Source of the DNA: Osmia lignaria lignaria
Lineage: Eukaryota; Arthropoda; Insecta; Hymenoptera; Megachilidae
DNA: 64,000 bases
Reading direction: 5' to 3'
NCBI RefSeq assembly: GCF_051020975.1
Contig: NC_135037.1
Coordinates: 4,030,001 to 4,094,000 of the forward strand
Under the pieces are notes generated by a model. That model was given only the letters and a program-made list of their open reading frames with translations. It ran no database searches and had not been told where the DNA came from. Shown here one piece after another: positions 34,895 to 46,444 of this stretch (position 1 is the stretch's first letter; each line of letters begins with the position of its first letter). The position numbers were made by a program, and so were the translations under genes.

Positions 34895-37800
34895 ATGGAG
34901 GCCAAACTTCGAATTCCGCGTCGGTAAAACAGTCAACGTTTCATCGAAAATTAGACCGAACAGAAACTGATTTAAGCGCCACTTTAATTATCGCATGCTA
35001 TCAACTAACGGCAACGTAGCGAATTTCTATCAAATGAAAAGCAGAAATTATGTGTTCTGTGGACAAGGGTGAGATCTGGCGCCTGACCAGAGTCATGGAT
35101 AAAGAAATTTACGACCTTTCCAATGTACAACGTCTCTGCTTGAAATATCTTTGTATGCCGCCAGACAAAAATTAAGGATTACATATCTTAGCCTGCATTA
35201 TATTCTATGATTACATGCACGTGCACGTTTGTTTTATTACACCGTAATTTAAAGTTTGTTCTATTTTGTAATGTTGGTTTTTAACAAAATAAACACGAAA
35301 TCAAATGGAAGAGATTTAATTTTCAAATATTTATAAAAATTAATATCAGCAGTATAATTTTTCAGAAATGAGTAACGTTATTTTAAAAGAGGCGTAAGGA
35401 ACTTTTCATAACTAATAGAATAATGTATTATTAAGTTCGTTTAATTAACTAATAACTTGTGAAATCTGTTAATACATATAAGTATTTTATAAACGAGTAC
35501 CTCATTTTTTATGTATATTATAGTAAAAAAGTTACTTCAGTAATGTATGCATTTATTAAATATATAAGTACTTAATTCAATATTGATTTGATAAGTACAT
35601 ATATTCGTAAGCAATGAAATTTAAATTTTTACTAACAGAAGCATGATTTCCTCATCTGATATTTATATATTATAATTATAGATTTGAAGTTGAATCCAAG
35701 CATGGTGCATTTTATACAGGAGGAAATGTTCAGGTATGTTAATTAAAATTGTTAAATATGTTCTTCATTTTTTTCATTAAATAAATAATTATAGTGGAGC
35801 AAAGATGGTCAACATATATTTTGTCAGAAGAATGGTGTAGTTTCTATAGTATCAGTGAACAAAGGCATAGTACTTTATTATTTGGGAGAAAGAAATGATG
35901 TTGAAGAGGAAGATACGATTAATACGTTCACAGCAAGTGATAATGATTTGAATATTATTACACACCACAAAAGTGGTCTATTCAAATTATGGAATTGGAA
36001 AGGTAATGTTTATTTAACATGTTGAACACCAAAGTGAAAATAGGCATCCTAATTGCATTACTCCTTGTAATTACATAAAAATCAGAAGAGATCATTATGA
36101 TTATAGTTGCATAGTGGAAATCATCATTTAATTAAATATTTCTTTTCAGATAATAAATTAATGAAATTATGGAAGTCTATTCACAAAGGTCCAGTAGCTT
36201 GCATTGCACACTTGAGCGAAAAGAATTTAATAGCTTCTGGAGGTAGTGATGGTGCTGTGAGATTATGGGACTTGGAGCATTACGCTTGCATTCACAACCT
36301 GAGAGGAGTACAAGGAGTTGTTAGGTATGTACTTTACATAGACTGTATCTTTAAGCCACGGAGCCGAGCTGAGCGGCTCACGCAGTACGTTGCTACGAGT
36401 TCAATTCAGAGATCTGTAAATACCGCAATAAAGAAAATAATACTCCCAATTTTTCACAGTATCTTCTAATAACTAAATGCCTTTGAAAAGTGCAAAAAAA
36501 ATTGAGTTTGTTAGACTCAGATTACCAGAATGCCTCCTTATACAATGTACAGAGTGGTTCATTTAAGAATAGTGGTACAAAAAATATGTTTTATAGAATT
36601 TGAATGGTATCAATACCAGTATGCTATAAGAATATTTTTCTTTACATAAAGAAACTTTTTTATCATATTATATATTTGTTTATTCTAATTTCAGTGTGTT
36701 AATTTTCCATCCAAATACTGAAAAAGACCTTATCTTTGCTGCTGGCGATGATGCTAAAATTCATGGATGGAACATTAAATCTGGTATAGAAAAAATTACC
36801 CTCTCTGGACACTTTAGTAAAGTTACATCTTTATCTTTTCTTAAAGATGAGGATTATCTAGTTAGGTAATGTATTAAAATTATTTGGTAGCTTTTAATAT
36901 CAAATTAGGTACTTATATATATAATAGGGTGTCTTTTATACAGTTCAGGAAGAGATAAAGTATTAATTCTATGGGATATTTCTTCTGGATCATCAATACG
37001 TATTTTACCAGTTTATGAGGAAATAGAAGATACATTTATCATTCCTAAAAATGCACAGTCGGCGGTTTTATGTAATAAGGATGAAAGTGGTGTTTATGTT
37101 GCTGGTGCAGGAGAAAAAGGTTCAATTATGAAACTTCAATTAACTTATTTATAGCATTATAGAAATCACGTAATATTGAAATATTGCAAATTTATAAAAT
37201 AGTATATAGTTACACATTACAGAAAAGTATTATAAAACTTAAATCTTTCTTTAGGTATTGTCAAAATTTGGGAAATGAGAAGTGGTAAAGAAGTATATAC
37301 CCAGAAAAATTCTATTGTGTCAGCAGCAAAAGAAGAAGGGAACTTTGCAATTATACATTTGCTTTATAACGAAAGTAGCAACAGTTTTGCTGTAATTACC
37401 GTAGACCACAACATAATTATTCATTCATTCGAAACATTTGCGCATGTAAAACAGGTAAAGTTAATTTTTATTTATAGTATGATCAATTTTTATGGAGGCA
37501 AGTATTTGTAATAATATTAAATTGTCGTAGTTAATAGGTTACAGCGATGAAATTTTGGATATTGTATATTTCGGAAATAATGGAAGTCACATAGCAGTTG
37601 CTACCAATAGTTGTGATATAAAATTATATAATGTATCAACTATGGATTGTGAACTATTATGTGGGCATACAGATATTGTTTTATCTCTTGCTGTAACATC
37701 TGCTAATGTCAATCTACTTATATCATCAGCAAAGGTATTTTCATAATCAAATATATTTTAATATAACGTAATAAATTTATCAAATCGTTAATAGCATTTC

Positions 37801-39532
37801 ACAATTTACAGGATAATAGCATTCGCGTATGGTGTATGGATAAAGAAACAACAAAAGTATCTTGTGTTGCATCTTCTGTTCGGCATACTGCTCCAATTGG
37901 TTCTGTTGCTATTTCTCAAACATCGTCTAAATTCTTTGCTTCAGTCAGTCAAGATTCTTGTCTTAAATTATGGAATTTATCGGAAAATACTGAGCAAAAG
38001 GGTAAACGGAATTTTTACTTAAATTATATATTATTTATTGCTCATTATATTAATCATTATTAATATTGTTTTATGTTACATTGTTATAGACACGTACATT
38101 TTAAATGTAATTCATACAGCATTGGCTCATGAAAAAGACATTAATTGTGTAACCATATCGCCAAATGATAAATTAATTGCTACTGGATCACAAGATAAAA
38201 CAGCTAAAGTAAGATAGATCAAAATTTAAAACGTTTACAAATACTTTTATTCATTAACATGTTGAATACCAATATTATTAAATTTACCATATTATAAATA
38301 TAAAGATATTTATATTAAATATTGTAGCTGTGGTCAGCAGATAATTTGCAGTTGCTTGGAGTATTTCGTGGACATAAGAGAGGTGTATGGTGTGTTCGAT
38401 TTTCGCCCATAGACCAAGTACTTTTAACAACATCAGCAGATTGTACAGTGAAACTTTGGTCATTGACAGAACTTCACTGTTTAAAAGTAATTTTTTAAAA
38501 ATTACGATTTAAATGTATCAACAATATATCGTTGCTCATAATCCTTTTTATGCAATAGACACTCGAAGGTCATGAATCGTCCGTATTAAAAGCAGAATTT
38601 TTGAGCCGTGGAATGCAATTAATTACAGCAAGCGGGGATGGTCTGCTAAAACTTTGGAACATTAAAACATCAGAGTGTATATGTACTCTGGAACAACATG
38701 AAAGTCGTGTATGGGCACTTGCCGGTAGATACTATTTTACTATCTTTAATTATTAATTTAACATTAATTTGTTTAACTAATACCTTCATTTTCTAATATT
38801 TAAATTGCAGTTACTAAAGATGAGAAACATGTAATTAGTGGTGGAAGCGATTCATTATTAGTTATTTGGAAAGATGTAACCGATGAAAGGAGAATGAAGA
38901 AAGCAATGGAAATTGAGCAACTTGCATTGGAAGAACAAAAATTAGCAAATTTACTTAAAGCAAGTAAATTGACGTCTGCTTTAAACTTAGCTTTAAAATT
39001 GGATCGTCCTTTCAAAGTCCTAAAAATTGTAGAAAGTACGTTTCATTTACTTTTTATTAATATACTATTAATTGGAGTTATTTTCTGTATAATTATATAA
39101 AATTCAATTTGTGTTAGATATTTTAAAGCAAGATGCTTCTCAACTTGAACAAACGATTCGTGAATTGAAACCTATTTACAAAGAAGAATTACTGAAGTGT
39201 GCTGTGACGTGGAATGCCAACAGTAAAAATTGCCAAATAGCTCAGGTAAGTGCTGAAATATAATTACGTGTTTCGTGTGATTCATTGTGTGAAAGCTTTA
39301 TTCGTAATTTTACTTACATCAAATTTGTATTTAATAGGTAGTCATAAATACGTTAATAATGGAAATGGAACACTTAGAATTTAAAACAAAATTAAGTTCC
39401 ACTTTAGAATCCGTGATACCGTATACCGAACGGCATTACGTACGAATGACAAAATTGCTCCAGAATCTTCATTTGATTACGTATATCTTAAATCGTATGA
39501 AACCGCATATTGCATCTATAGAAATGAAGTGA
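34895..39532 (+). CDS. TBL3: Transducin beta-like protein 3 / UTP13, SSU processome WD40 protein
   Basis: Nucleolar subunit of the U3 snoRNP/small-subunit processome, needed for 18S rRNA maturation. Coding exons: 34895-34923, 35682-35733, 35795-36002, 36150-36324, 36695-36865, 36944-37119, 37255-37454, 37531-37734, 37812-38001, 38090-38208, 38328-38486, 38559-38724, 38811-39035, 39118-39245, 39338-39532. They total 2397 nt (798 aa; human 808). The 29-nt first exon was chosen because MEAKLRIPR joins in frame to RFEVESKHGAFYTGG, matching the family N-terminus. Tandem WD repeats follow (e.g. SGRDKVLILWD, GHTDIVLSLAV, ATGSQDKTAKLW, GHKRGVWCVRFSP), then the UTP13 C-terminal domain with KLDRPFKVLKI and VIPYTERHYVRM. 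An AATAAA lies at 39611. Confidence 0.95.
34924..35681 (+). other. 758-bp first intron of TBL3
   Basis: AT-rich intron with moderate GC near 34930-35180. No exon, RNA gene or repeat was identified. Confidence 0.55.
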
Positions 39533-40639
39533 AATATGTATATAAGTAATCAATTTGATACATTGTATATTATTTAAACATATTCTTTTTAATCATTTTT
39601 TCCATCGATTAATAAATTATATGAAATTCTTTAAGATGTTTAAATTTTTGTTTAAAAAGATTACCATTTAAGATTCTGGAAAAAGGAGTAAACTTCAAAT
39701 TTTAAATTGTGTAATGCTTGTTTTAATATGTCTAATATAAATACTACTTAATTTAAAACAAGCACAATAGAAATAGAAATACTAGATAGGGTGACCCTTG
39801 ATGAGGCTTTTATTACTCCGGGGATCCAGGGTCTGGGCAAGAAATTATGCAAAATTAATGTCACACACGCTTTCCCAACGCTTTCTTCATAATTCATTAT
39901 AGCAAGAGCCATTTTTAACCAGGAAATTTAGTCGGAAAACATTGAGGTTCTATTGTAGATTGTAGGTGCAATCCACGCACGACGCTGTTTGCAACATTAT
40001 CACTGGATACCGCCGCTCTTTCGGCGTAGGAAAACACATGTTGTTTACAGATCGATTAGATTAATTGCCCGCGCTATATTTCTGCGAATATTATAACGCA
40101 ACACTACTGTACATACCAGACCATTCAGTTGTTACGCACAGCTCTATGCAGATATTTAACATGACGTCCTAACTCACCTCATTTTCACCAATTTTCAGCA
40201 CGTGATTTATTTTTTCAGGGATATGTAAATATTTTTTACCAGATGCCATTGATGTAATTAGAACATTCTTACATTAATTCTTGTCTTTCACACTCTGATT
40301 CATACACACACACGTCTTTTGATCAAGTTCTATGGAAAAGAAAAAAATATATTAATAGTCTAAAAAGAGATATTCTACCGTGTTCAATTGCAAAAAACCA
40401 CCCCGTTTATCATAGGTTCGGTATTAAAATTATCTTTTAGAATTTCATTATAATTTATTTACTATTTTAGAATTTCTTTTATTCTTCTTTCTGTAAATCA
40501 CTTATTTGTATAATTACATAAAAACTATTTTCTATAAAAAATGTGTATGATATAATTACAGTAAAATAATGATAAAAATCTTAAAGAATTTCATAATTGT
40601 ATTATAGTTGTTCACAATATAAAAATATAAGTAATGTGA
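39533..40639. other. Intergenic region after TBL3
   Basis: The TBL3 3' UTR ends shortly after the AATAAA at 39611. A GC-richer stretch at about 39790-40120 has no readable gene and may be a degraded element. I see nothing else. Confidence 0.4.
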
Positions 40640-40926
40640 TATTTAAGGGACTAGTGGTCCCTCCCTAAAATATCTCTTAAATTATTCAATTTTCGACCTA
40701 AGTGCCTTAATATTTTTTTGTAAAGAATTAAAAAGCGCTTCGATTGATGTATAGAAGAATACATAGTTCCATTTGAAAAAGTGAAGCTGACCTTGAAATC
40801 TTTAGAATGTCTCTACTTCCGGAACCGATACGTGAAGCAAGTGATGCTCCATTTGACACCATTTAATTTTTTCTATCTTATACCATTTTAGAGCATAGCT
40901 TGGCCCAATTGTATGAGACACCCTAT
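40640..40926. mobile_element. Half copy of the CACCCTGTA-ended inverted-repeat element
   Basis: Shares with the right half of 45708-46184 the order TCCCTAA.ATATC, CCTTAATATTTTT, GCGCTTCGATTGATGTA (CGCTTTGATTGATGTA in the other copy), a TTTCCGG-like block and an end of GACACCCTATA. The matching left arm is absent, so this is a truncated copy. Confidence 0.65.
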
Positions 40927-41560
40927 ATAATAGTAGAGCGCGCGGAAACGCCGGTTCTTTAATAGCTAATTACGACAGTAATTATAAAGTGATCATCTTA
41001 AAAGACTTGTTTTATAAATAAAATTTCAATGAATATCATCGTATTTTTGTAAAACATAATCTCACCTTCCAGGAAAAAGTAATAAAATAAAAATTTTATT
41101 ACTACAAAATCAATTTTTCAAATAAAAAGAAAGGAAAATAAACTCGAGGAACCAAGTGAAAATTGCAAAATTAAAAGGTTCATACTTTTTAAACGTATTC
41201 AAAACCAACAAAATGATGACTTAAACCTTTCTCCTAATTTCATGTTTATTGTATCATATTTTATATGAATTAAAATCCTTGTCATTGATTTCAAAAAGTG
41301 ATCAATTTGGTATCGAATGGCCCTGTATGCTTTTCATTCACCCTATATATGTATATACAATAGAAGCAGTATATTGTATTGTCCTAATGTCATATGGTAC
41401 TTGAATATGTATTCGCTTTGTAAAAAGAATATTCTGAGTGGGAGGAATGGTTGGGTAATATTTGGTTTCCAGCAAATTTACTCAACAGCATACTTGTGTA
41501 TCTAAGAAAGAATCAGTTCAACTTTATTAGTGAAGGAGTTCAGTTATAAGGGAACTTAAA
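40927..41560 (+). other. Upstream region of the ligand-gated channel gene
   Basis: AT-rich sequence that should contain the promoter and 5' UTR of the downstream receptor. No core promoter element could be assigned. Confidence 0.4.
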
Positions 41561-44500
41561 ATGGTTTCAAAAAGAAGAATTCATTCTCTTGTGTTGTTTT
41601 TCTATTTCTTACAAATATTACATTTAAATACATCAACTATGTAAGTTATATTTTCATTATGAAATTATTACAGTAATTATTGTGACTCTAAAATATATTT
41701 TATTTAAATTTAATAGTATGTATTCTTTTAAATATTGAGTCCTAAAAATGAAGGTAAAATATCTTATATTCATTTCATATGATAGAAAAGTAAAATTACT
41801 GGAAACCAGTTCTAATTAATTAGAGTCTTATACATCAATTTATAAATTATAATACACAATCACACGTATAAACACAATGCATAATATATAACAGAACAGA
41901 CTATAAAATTATAATATTATCAAGTAAAGCTAATATGATTATTATAGCCATATCAATTCATTATAATACTAATAAGTTATTGTACAAAATATTCATGTAT
42001 AAATATTATTGTTTTTCTAACTGAAGACATTTCATATAAAAGTCAATAGCTTTCAAAACATTTATGTAAATATTAACTTTCAAGTGAAAGGTGAATATTG
42101 TCTTTTGTTGTTTAAATAAAATTGTAACATGTTTTAAATATTTTTTTAGTTAGAAAAACTATTAGTTTTAGCTTCATATTACACTGGAAAACATTTAAGT
42201 GACAATAAATAACTACACCTTTTAAAATGCTAGAGCTATTCCCATTAACAGTATAAATTTGCCATTCAATTTATTAGGAAGGAAAGTAAGAAGAATTTTA
42301 TTCAGTAATGGTGTGCAGATATAATCAAAAATATTGATAACTTATATAAACAGTTGAATGTTTGATGCTATAAATTAATGTCTTCATGTATGTAGGTAGA
42401 TAAGATGTTAATGTTGAAATTGGTATTAAAACTCTGATTGCGGTACCGATGTTGCATTGTTTTAACTTTAAAATAAAAGTTTAATATGTTTTCTAATAAA
42501 ACACTTAAATCACTCAAATCTTTGTTTAAATGACTTTTCGTTTGTTATACCTTAAACTTATAAGTACATTTTTATTATTGAATCTAATTTAATTTTCGAA
42601 AGGTTTCTATTAATTTTAATACATTATAAGTAACTGAATGTTAAATATATTAAAAATTCATTTAGGTGAAAAAATATGTCTAAAGTTGCATAAATTTAAA
42701 AAGGTGTGAGTTTACTTTTACTCCTTTATGACTCATTTTATAGATTAAAGAAACATATTAAAAGTATTGATATACTTCATATGTAGTTCACACTTCTAAT
42801 ATTTTCGTATGAAACAATTATTTATTACTTGTAAGCTTTATCTTTTTTTTACGATTTGAAATTCTAATGAGAAGAACTTCTTTTCTAATGTACAGTCACA
42901 TGCATTGTATTGTCATCTGCATCAGTACAAAGCAACAATAAACCATTCTTGCTATGCACTTAGTAATGTGTAGAATTTTAATTCAAGGACTTTCTTACAA
43001 AACAACATTATCTTTTTGTACTGCATTTATACTGTTATATATTAATTTTCTCTAATTACTGTTTATTGTTAAAAAATGTTGAAATTTACTCATAAACCTT
43101 CAATGCGTTCATTGAATAACTAAGTGCTGGGAATAAAGTTATTTCTATGTAAAATTACTTGTATTTTTTGTAGATTGGGAAGTTGCCCAATGTTAAATAA
43201 TAGCATTTCTATGACACAAACTGAGCTCCTACAACTATTAACTGATGAGTGTCGTTATGACAAAATGGTGAGACCTCCAGGAGAAGTCAATACCACTGAT
43301 CCAATTAATGTGTACACCAGTGCTTACATTTATACAATTAAATCAAATATGGTCAAAACCCTGGTAGTTTATGTTATAATTATATTATGCTTTATAAGTG
43401 TACATACAGTTTCGAACATAGTAATTATTTTTATATCTATTATACACATACTCAATAATGATTTTGCAGCAGTTTGATGTGCACATGATGTTACAATTTA
43501 GGTATTTGGATAAAAGGTTAAAATTTTCACATATTGTTCCAAACTTAAGTCAGATACACGGCGGACAATTTGCACATGACTTAATTTGGACGCCTAATGT
43601 ATATGTTTCCAATGAACCCAGTTCAGCTATAATGGGAAATGGTGTTAAAGACATACTTATTTCTATAAGTCCAGCTGGCATGGTTATATTAAATACTAGG
43701 TATGTAATTACAAATTAAACTAAATTTACAAATGTTAAGTAAATATTTAATCATACCATAAATGTCCTAAAAACATGCTATTTTTTTATATTATTTATAG
43801 GTTTACTATTCTCATTATTATTTAATTTCTATTCTAATTACTATTCTCAATTTTATTTACTAAGACAAAAATTTCAATAACTATCAATAATAAATGTATA
43901 CCAAAATTACATTAAAACTATTAATTTTAGACCAAAAATTAATTCTGAAAAGATTACAAATGAGCAATATTTGTTATCGAATCTTACATAAACTTGTTTA
44001 ACTATAGAAATACTAATTGTAAGTTTTAATATAGTAATTGTATTAGTAACTCATTTATGCGATATAAACAGTACATACATTTATTTTAGGTTGCAAGCAA
44101 CTCTTAACTGTGGGCTTCGTTTGGAGAAGTTTCCATTTGATGTACAAGAATGTCCACTTATTTTTGAAAGCTGTAGGATGTCATTGTTGTCGTATTACTA
44201 CAATGTCAGCTATTTTATTCTACTATGCTCCTTGGAATGAATGGAATTTTTACCTACAGGGACACACAATGTGCTTGACATGGTATTGTATTGGGATGAC
44301 GAGCCAATTGTACTTGCAGATGAATTACATTTAACTGAATACAAGCTTGTGGACAAATGGGTTAATATGACAGAAACATTTTATACTACATCGCAACAAC
44401 ATTATGGTCATTTTGGTATACATCTTATTTTACGTACTACATAATGTTTTAACTATTTTAATTAATATCTTTTATATTTGTAGCTGGAAATTTCAGTTCT

Positions 44501-45508
44501 CTTACTATAACGTTTAAATTAGCACGTGAAATGGGATTCTTTATGATGGACTATTACATACCATCTATATTAATCGTGGTGATTTCTTGGGTTTCTTTCT
44601 GGTTGCATATGGATGCAAGTCCGCCACGAATAGTATTAGGTAAAATATTTTAATAATGTGGATATAATGTATATTAGTATTATAATATCAAGAACTAATT
44701 AAGCATTCTATGTATTAGGAACAAACACTATTTTGACGTTTATGACTCTTGCATCAAAAGTCGAAAATTCCTTACCAAAAGTTTCTTACATAAAAGCCAG
44801 TGAAATATGGTTTCTAGGTTGTACTATATTTTTGTTTGCAGCAATGGTAGAATTTGCCTTTGTTAATACAATTTATCGACGAAAGTATGTATATTTTAGT
44901 TTATAAATATGATTGCAGTGGCATTACATTTGTTAATATAATTATCAATCTCGTGATTACATTCATATAGGAAAAATGTGCCATTAAAAAAAGTTAATAG
45001 TAAATACATATTAAAATCAACATTAACGCCAAAACTAGCACGGAAACAATTTCAGAAAAATACTACAGGACTAGAAAGATCTCGTTCTTGGTCATCGCTT
45101 GAAAACACAACTATTAGTGACCAAGATTATTCAAGTCAAAATTATCTCACCGTACATGTAAGTTAATATTTAATAACAAGTATATCTAACAGGATTAAAT
45201 TAAGTGAATTCTAAGTACTTTTCATAAAATATATTCTTCCATAGAGTTTTCCAAGTAATCTCAATATTCCATCTGTAAAAATTGAGGAGGACAAAGACCA
45301 AGAATGTTCAAGAAAAAGTATTGCGACTATTAGCAGTACACCGCTACCAAAACCATTCCCGCGAAGAGCAACCCTTGCCCATTTACATAATTTTACAACA
45401 ATGACGCCGCAAGAGATTGCTCAGTGGATCGATAGACGCAGTAGAATTGTATTTCCTGTAGCTTTCATCATATTTAACATCCTTTATTGGTCTTTTATTT
45501 GGATATAA
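41561..45508 (+). CDS. Cys-loop ligand-gated chloride channel subunit (insect pHCl-2/CG6927-like group)
   Basis: Pentameric receptor subunit in the plasma membrane. Coding exons: 41561-41640, 43174-43363, 43470-43699, 44090-44172, 44260-44415, 44484-44639, 44719-44884, 44971-45157, 45245-45508. They sum to 1512 nt (503 aa). Order: signal peptide (about 1-26), extracellular domain with WTPNVYVSNE and the Cys-loop C-x13-C in CGLRLEKFPFDVQEC, M1 (YYIPSILIVVISWVSFWL), M2 (RIVLGTNTILTFMTL), M3, a cytoplasmic loop rich in Ser, Thr and Lys, and M4 (VFPVAFIIFNILYWSFIWI) at the C-terminus. The sequence before M2 reads SPPR where GABA and glutamate receptors have PAR. This group in insects includes pH-, zinc- or histamine-related chloride channels. 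The ligand here is unknown, and assignment to a group is from recall of the family, not a tree. Confidence 0.88.
41641..43173 (+). other. 1.5-kb first intron of the channel gene
   Basis: AT-rich intron separating the signal-peptide exon from the extracellular domain. No exon or repeat was recognised. Confidence 0.6.
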
Positions 45509-45707
45509 AAATTTCATAGTTAAATTAAGTATATTTAAAGAGTATCTAAGAATTTAAATTTTTTGATTACATGTATATTATTATTTAGTCGCTTTTTATA
45601 CTAACGATTTATTTTTACGATACAAAACAATCTCAAATACATAAATTATTTTAGAAAAGAAAATAAGATCTTTTAGCACTATACTATCTGATACCTTTTT
45701 CTTAAAA

Positions 45708-46184
45708 TACAGGATGTCTCATGCAATTGGGACAAGCTCTAGCTTTAAAACGGTAAAAGACAGAAAAAAATCGGTACTGGAAGTGGACATATTTTAAAGA
45801 TTTCATTTTTTTTTTCTAAGCGCTTTTTTATTCTCCACAAAAATATATTAAGATAATTGACTCGAAAACTGATTAATGTAAAAAATACCTTAAGGAGAGA
45901 CCACTAGGCTCTCCTTGTCTCTCCCTAAGATATCATTTGAACCCAAATACCTTAATATTTTTATGTAGAAAATTAAAAAACGCTTTGATTGATGTACAAC
46001 AAAATACACAATCCTGTTAAAAAAAATGAAATACCTCTTTTAAAATCTTTTAAATGTCTCCATTTCCGGTGTCGACACACACGCATGATACTTTGACGCT
46101 ATTTCATTTTTCTCGATGACATTCTTTCCTATCATTTATCGTTTTAAAGTTACACATTGCCCCATTTGCATTGAACACCCTGTA
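45708..46184. mobile_element. 477-bp inverted-repeat element with CAGGRTGT/ACACCCTG ends
   Basis: The ends TACAGGATGTCTCATGCAA and, read from the other side, TACAGGGTGTTCAATGCAAA remain similar for about 50 bp through CTTTAAAACGRTAAA. Much of the interior also folds back. If TA is the duplicated target (45708-45709, 46183-46184), the element is CAGG...CCTG. It has no coding frame. A half copy lies at 40640-40926. Confidence 0.75.
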
Positions 46185-46252
46185 TATTAAAAACATATAC
46201 AGATATGATATACTGATTTATAAAAGAAATATAAAAAATGTGTATACATATA

Positions 46253-46444
46253 TACCGCAGTTCACCAAAGTCCATAACTGCGCCGCGCAGGTTGGAAGAT
46301 GGTGGGGGAACGCAGCGAGCTCTCTGCTAATCGTTTTCCACTTCGTTTGGAAGTATCGCCAATCAGGGCGAAGATGCGCACTGGAGAAGCGCGAAGAACG
46401 AAAACTGGTCTTTTTGCAGTTATGGACTCTGGTGAACTGCGGTA
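46253..46444. mobile_element. 192-bp TA-flanked MITE, copy 2
   Basis: Same element as 24932-25123, same length and same orientation on the + strand, with terminal repeats TACCGCAGTTCACC and GGTGAACTGCGGTA and TA flanks at 46251-46252 and 46445-46446. The TIRs extend over the following CATAACTGCG/CGCAGTTATG block. Open frames across it are incidental. Confidence 0.9.
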
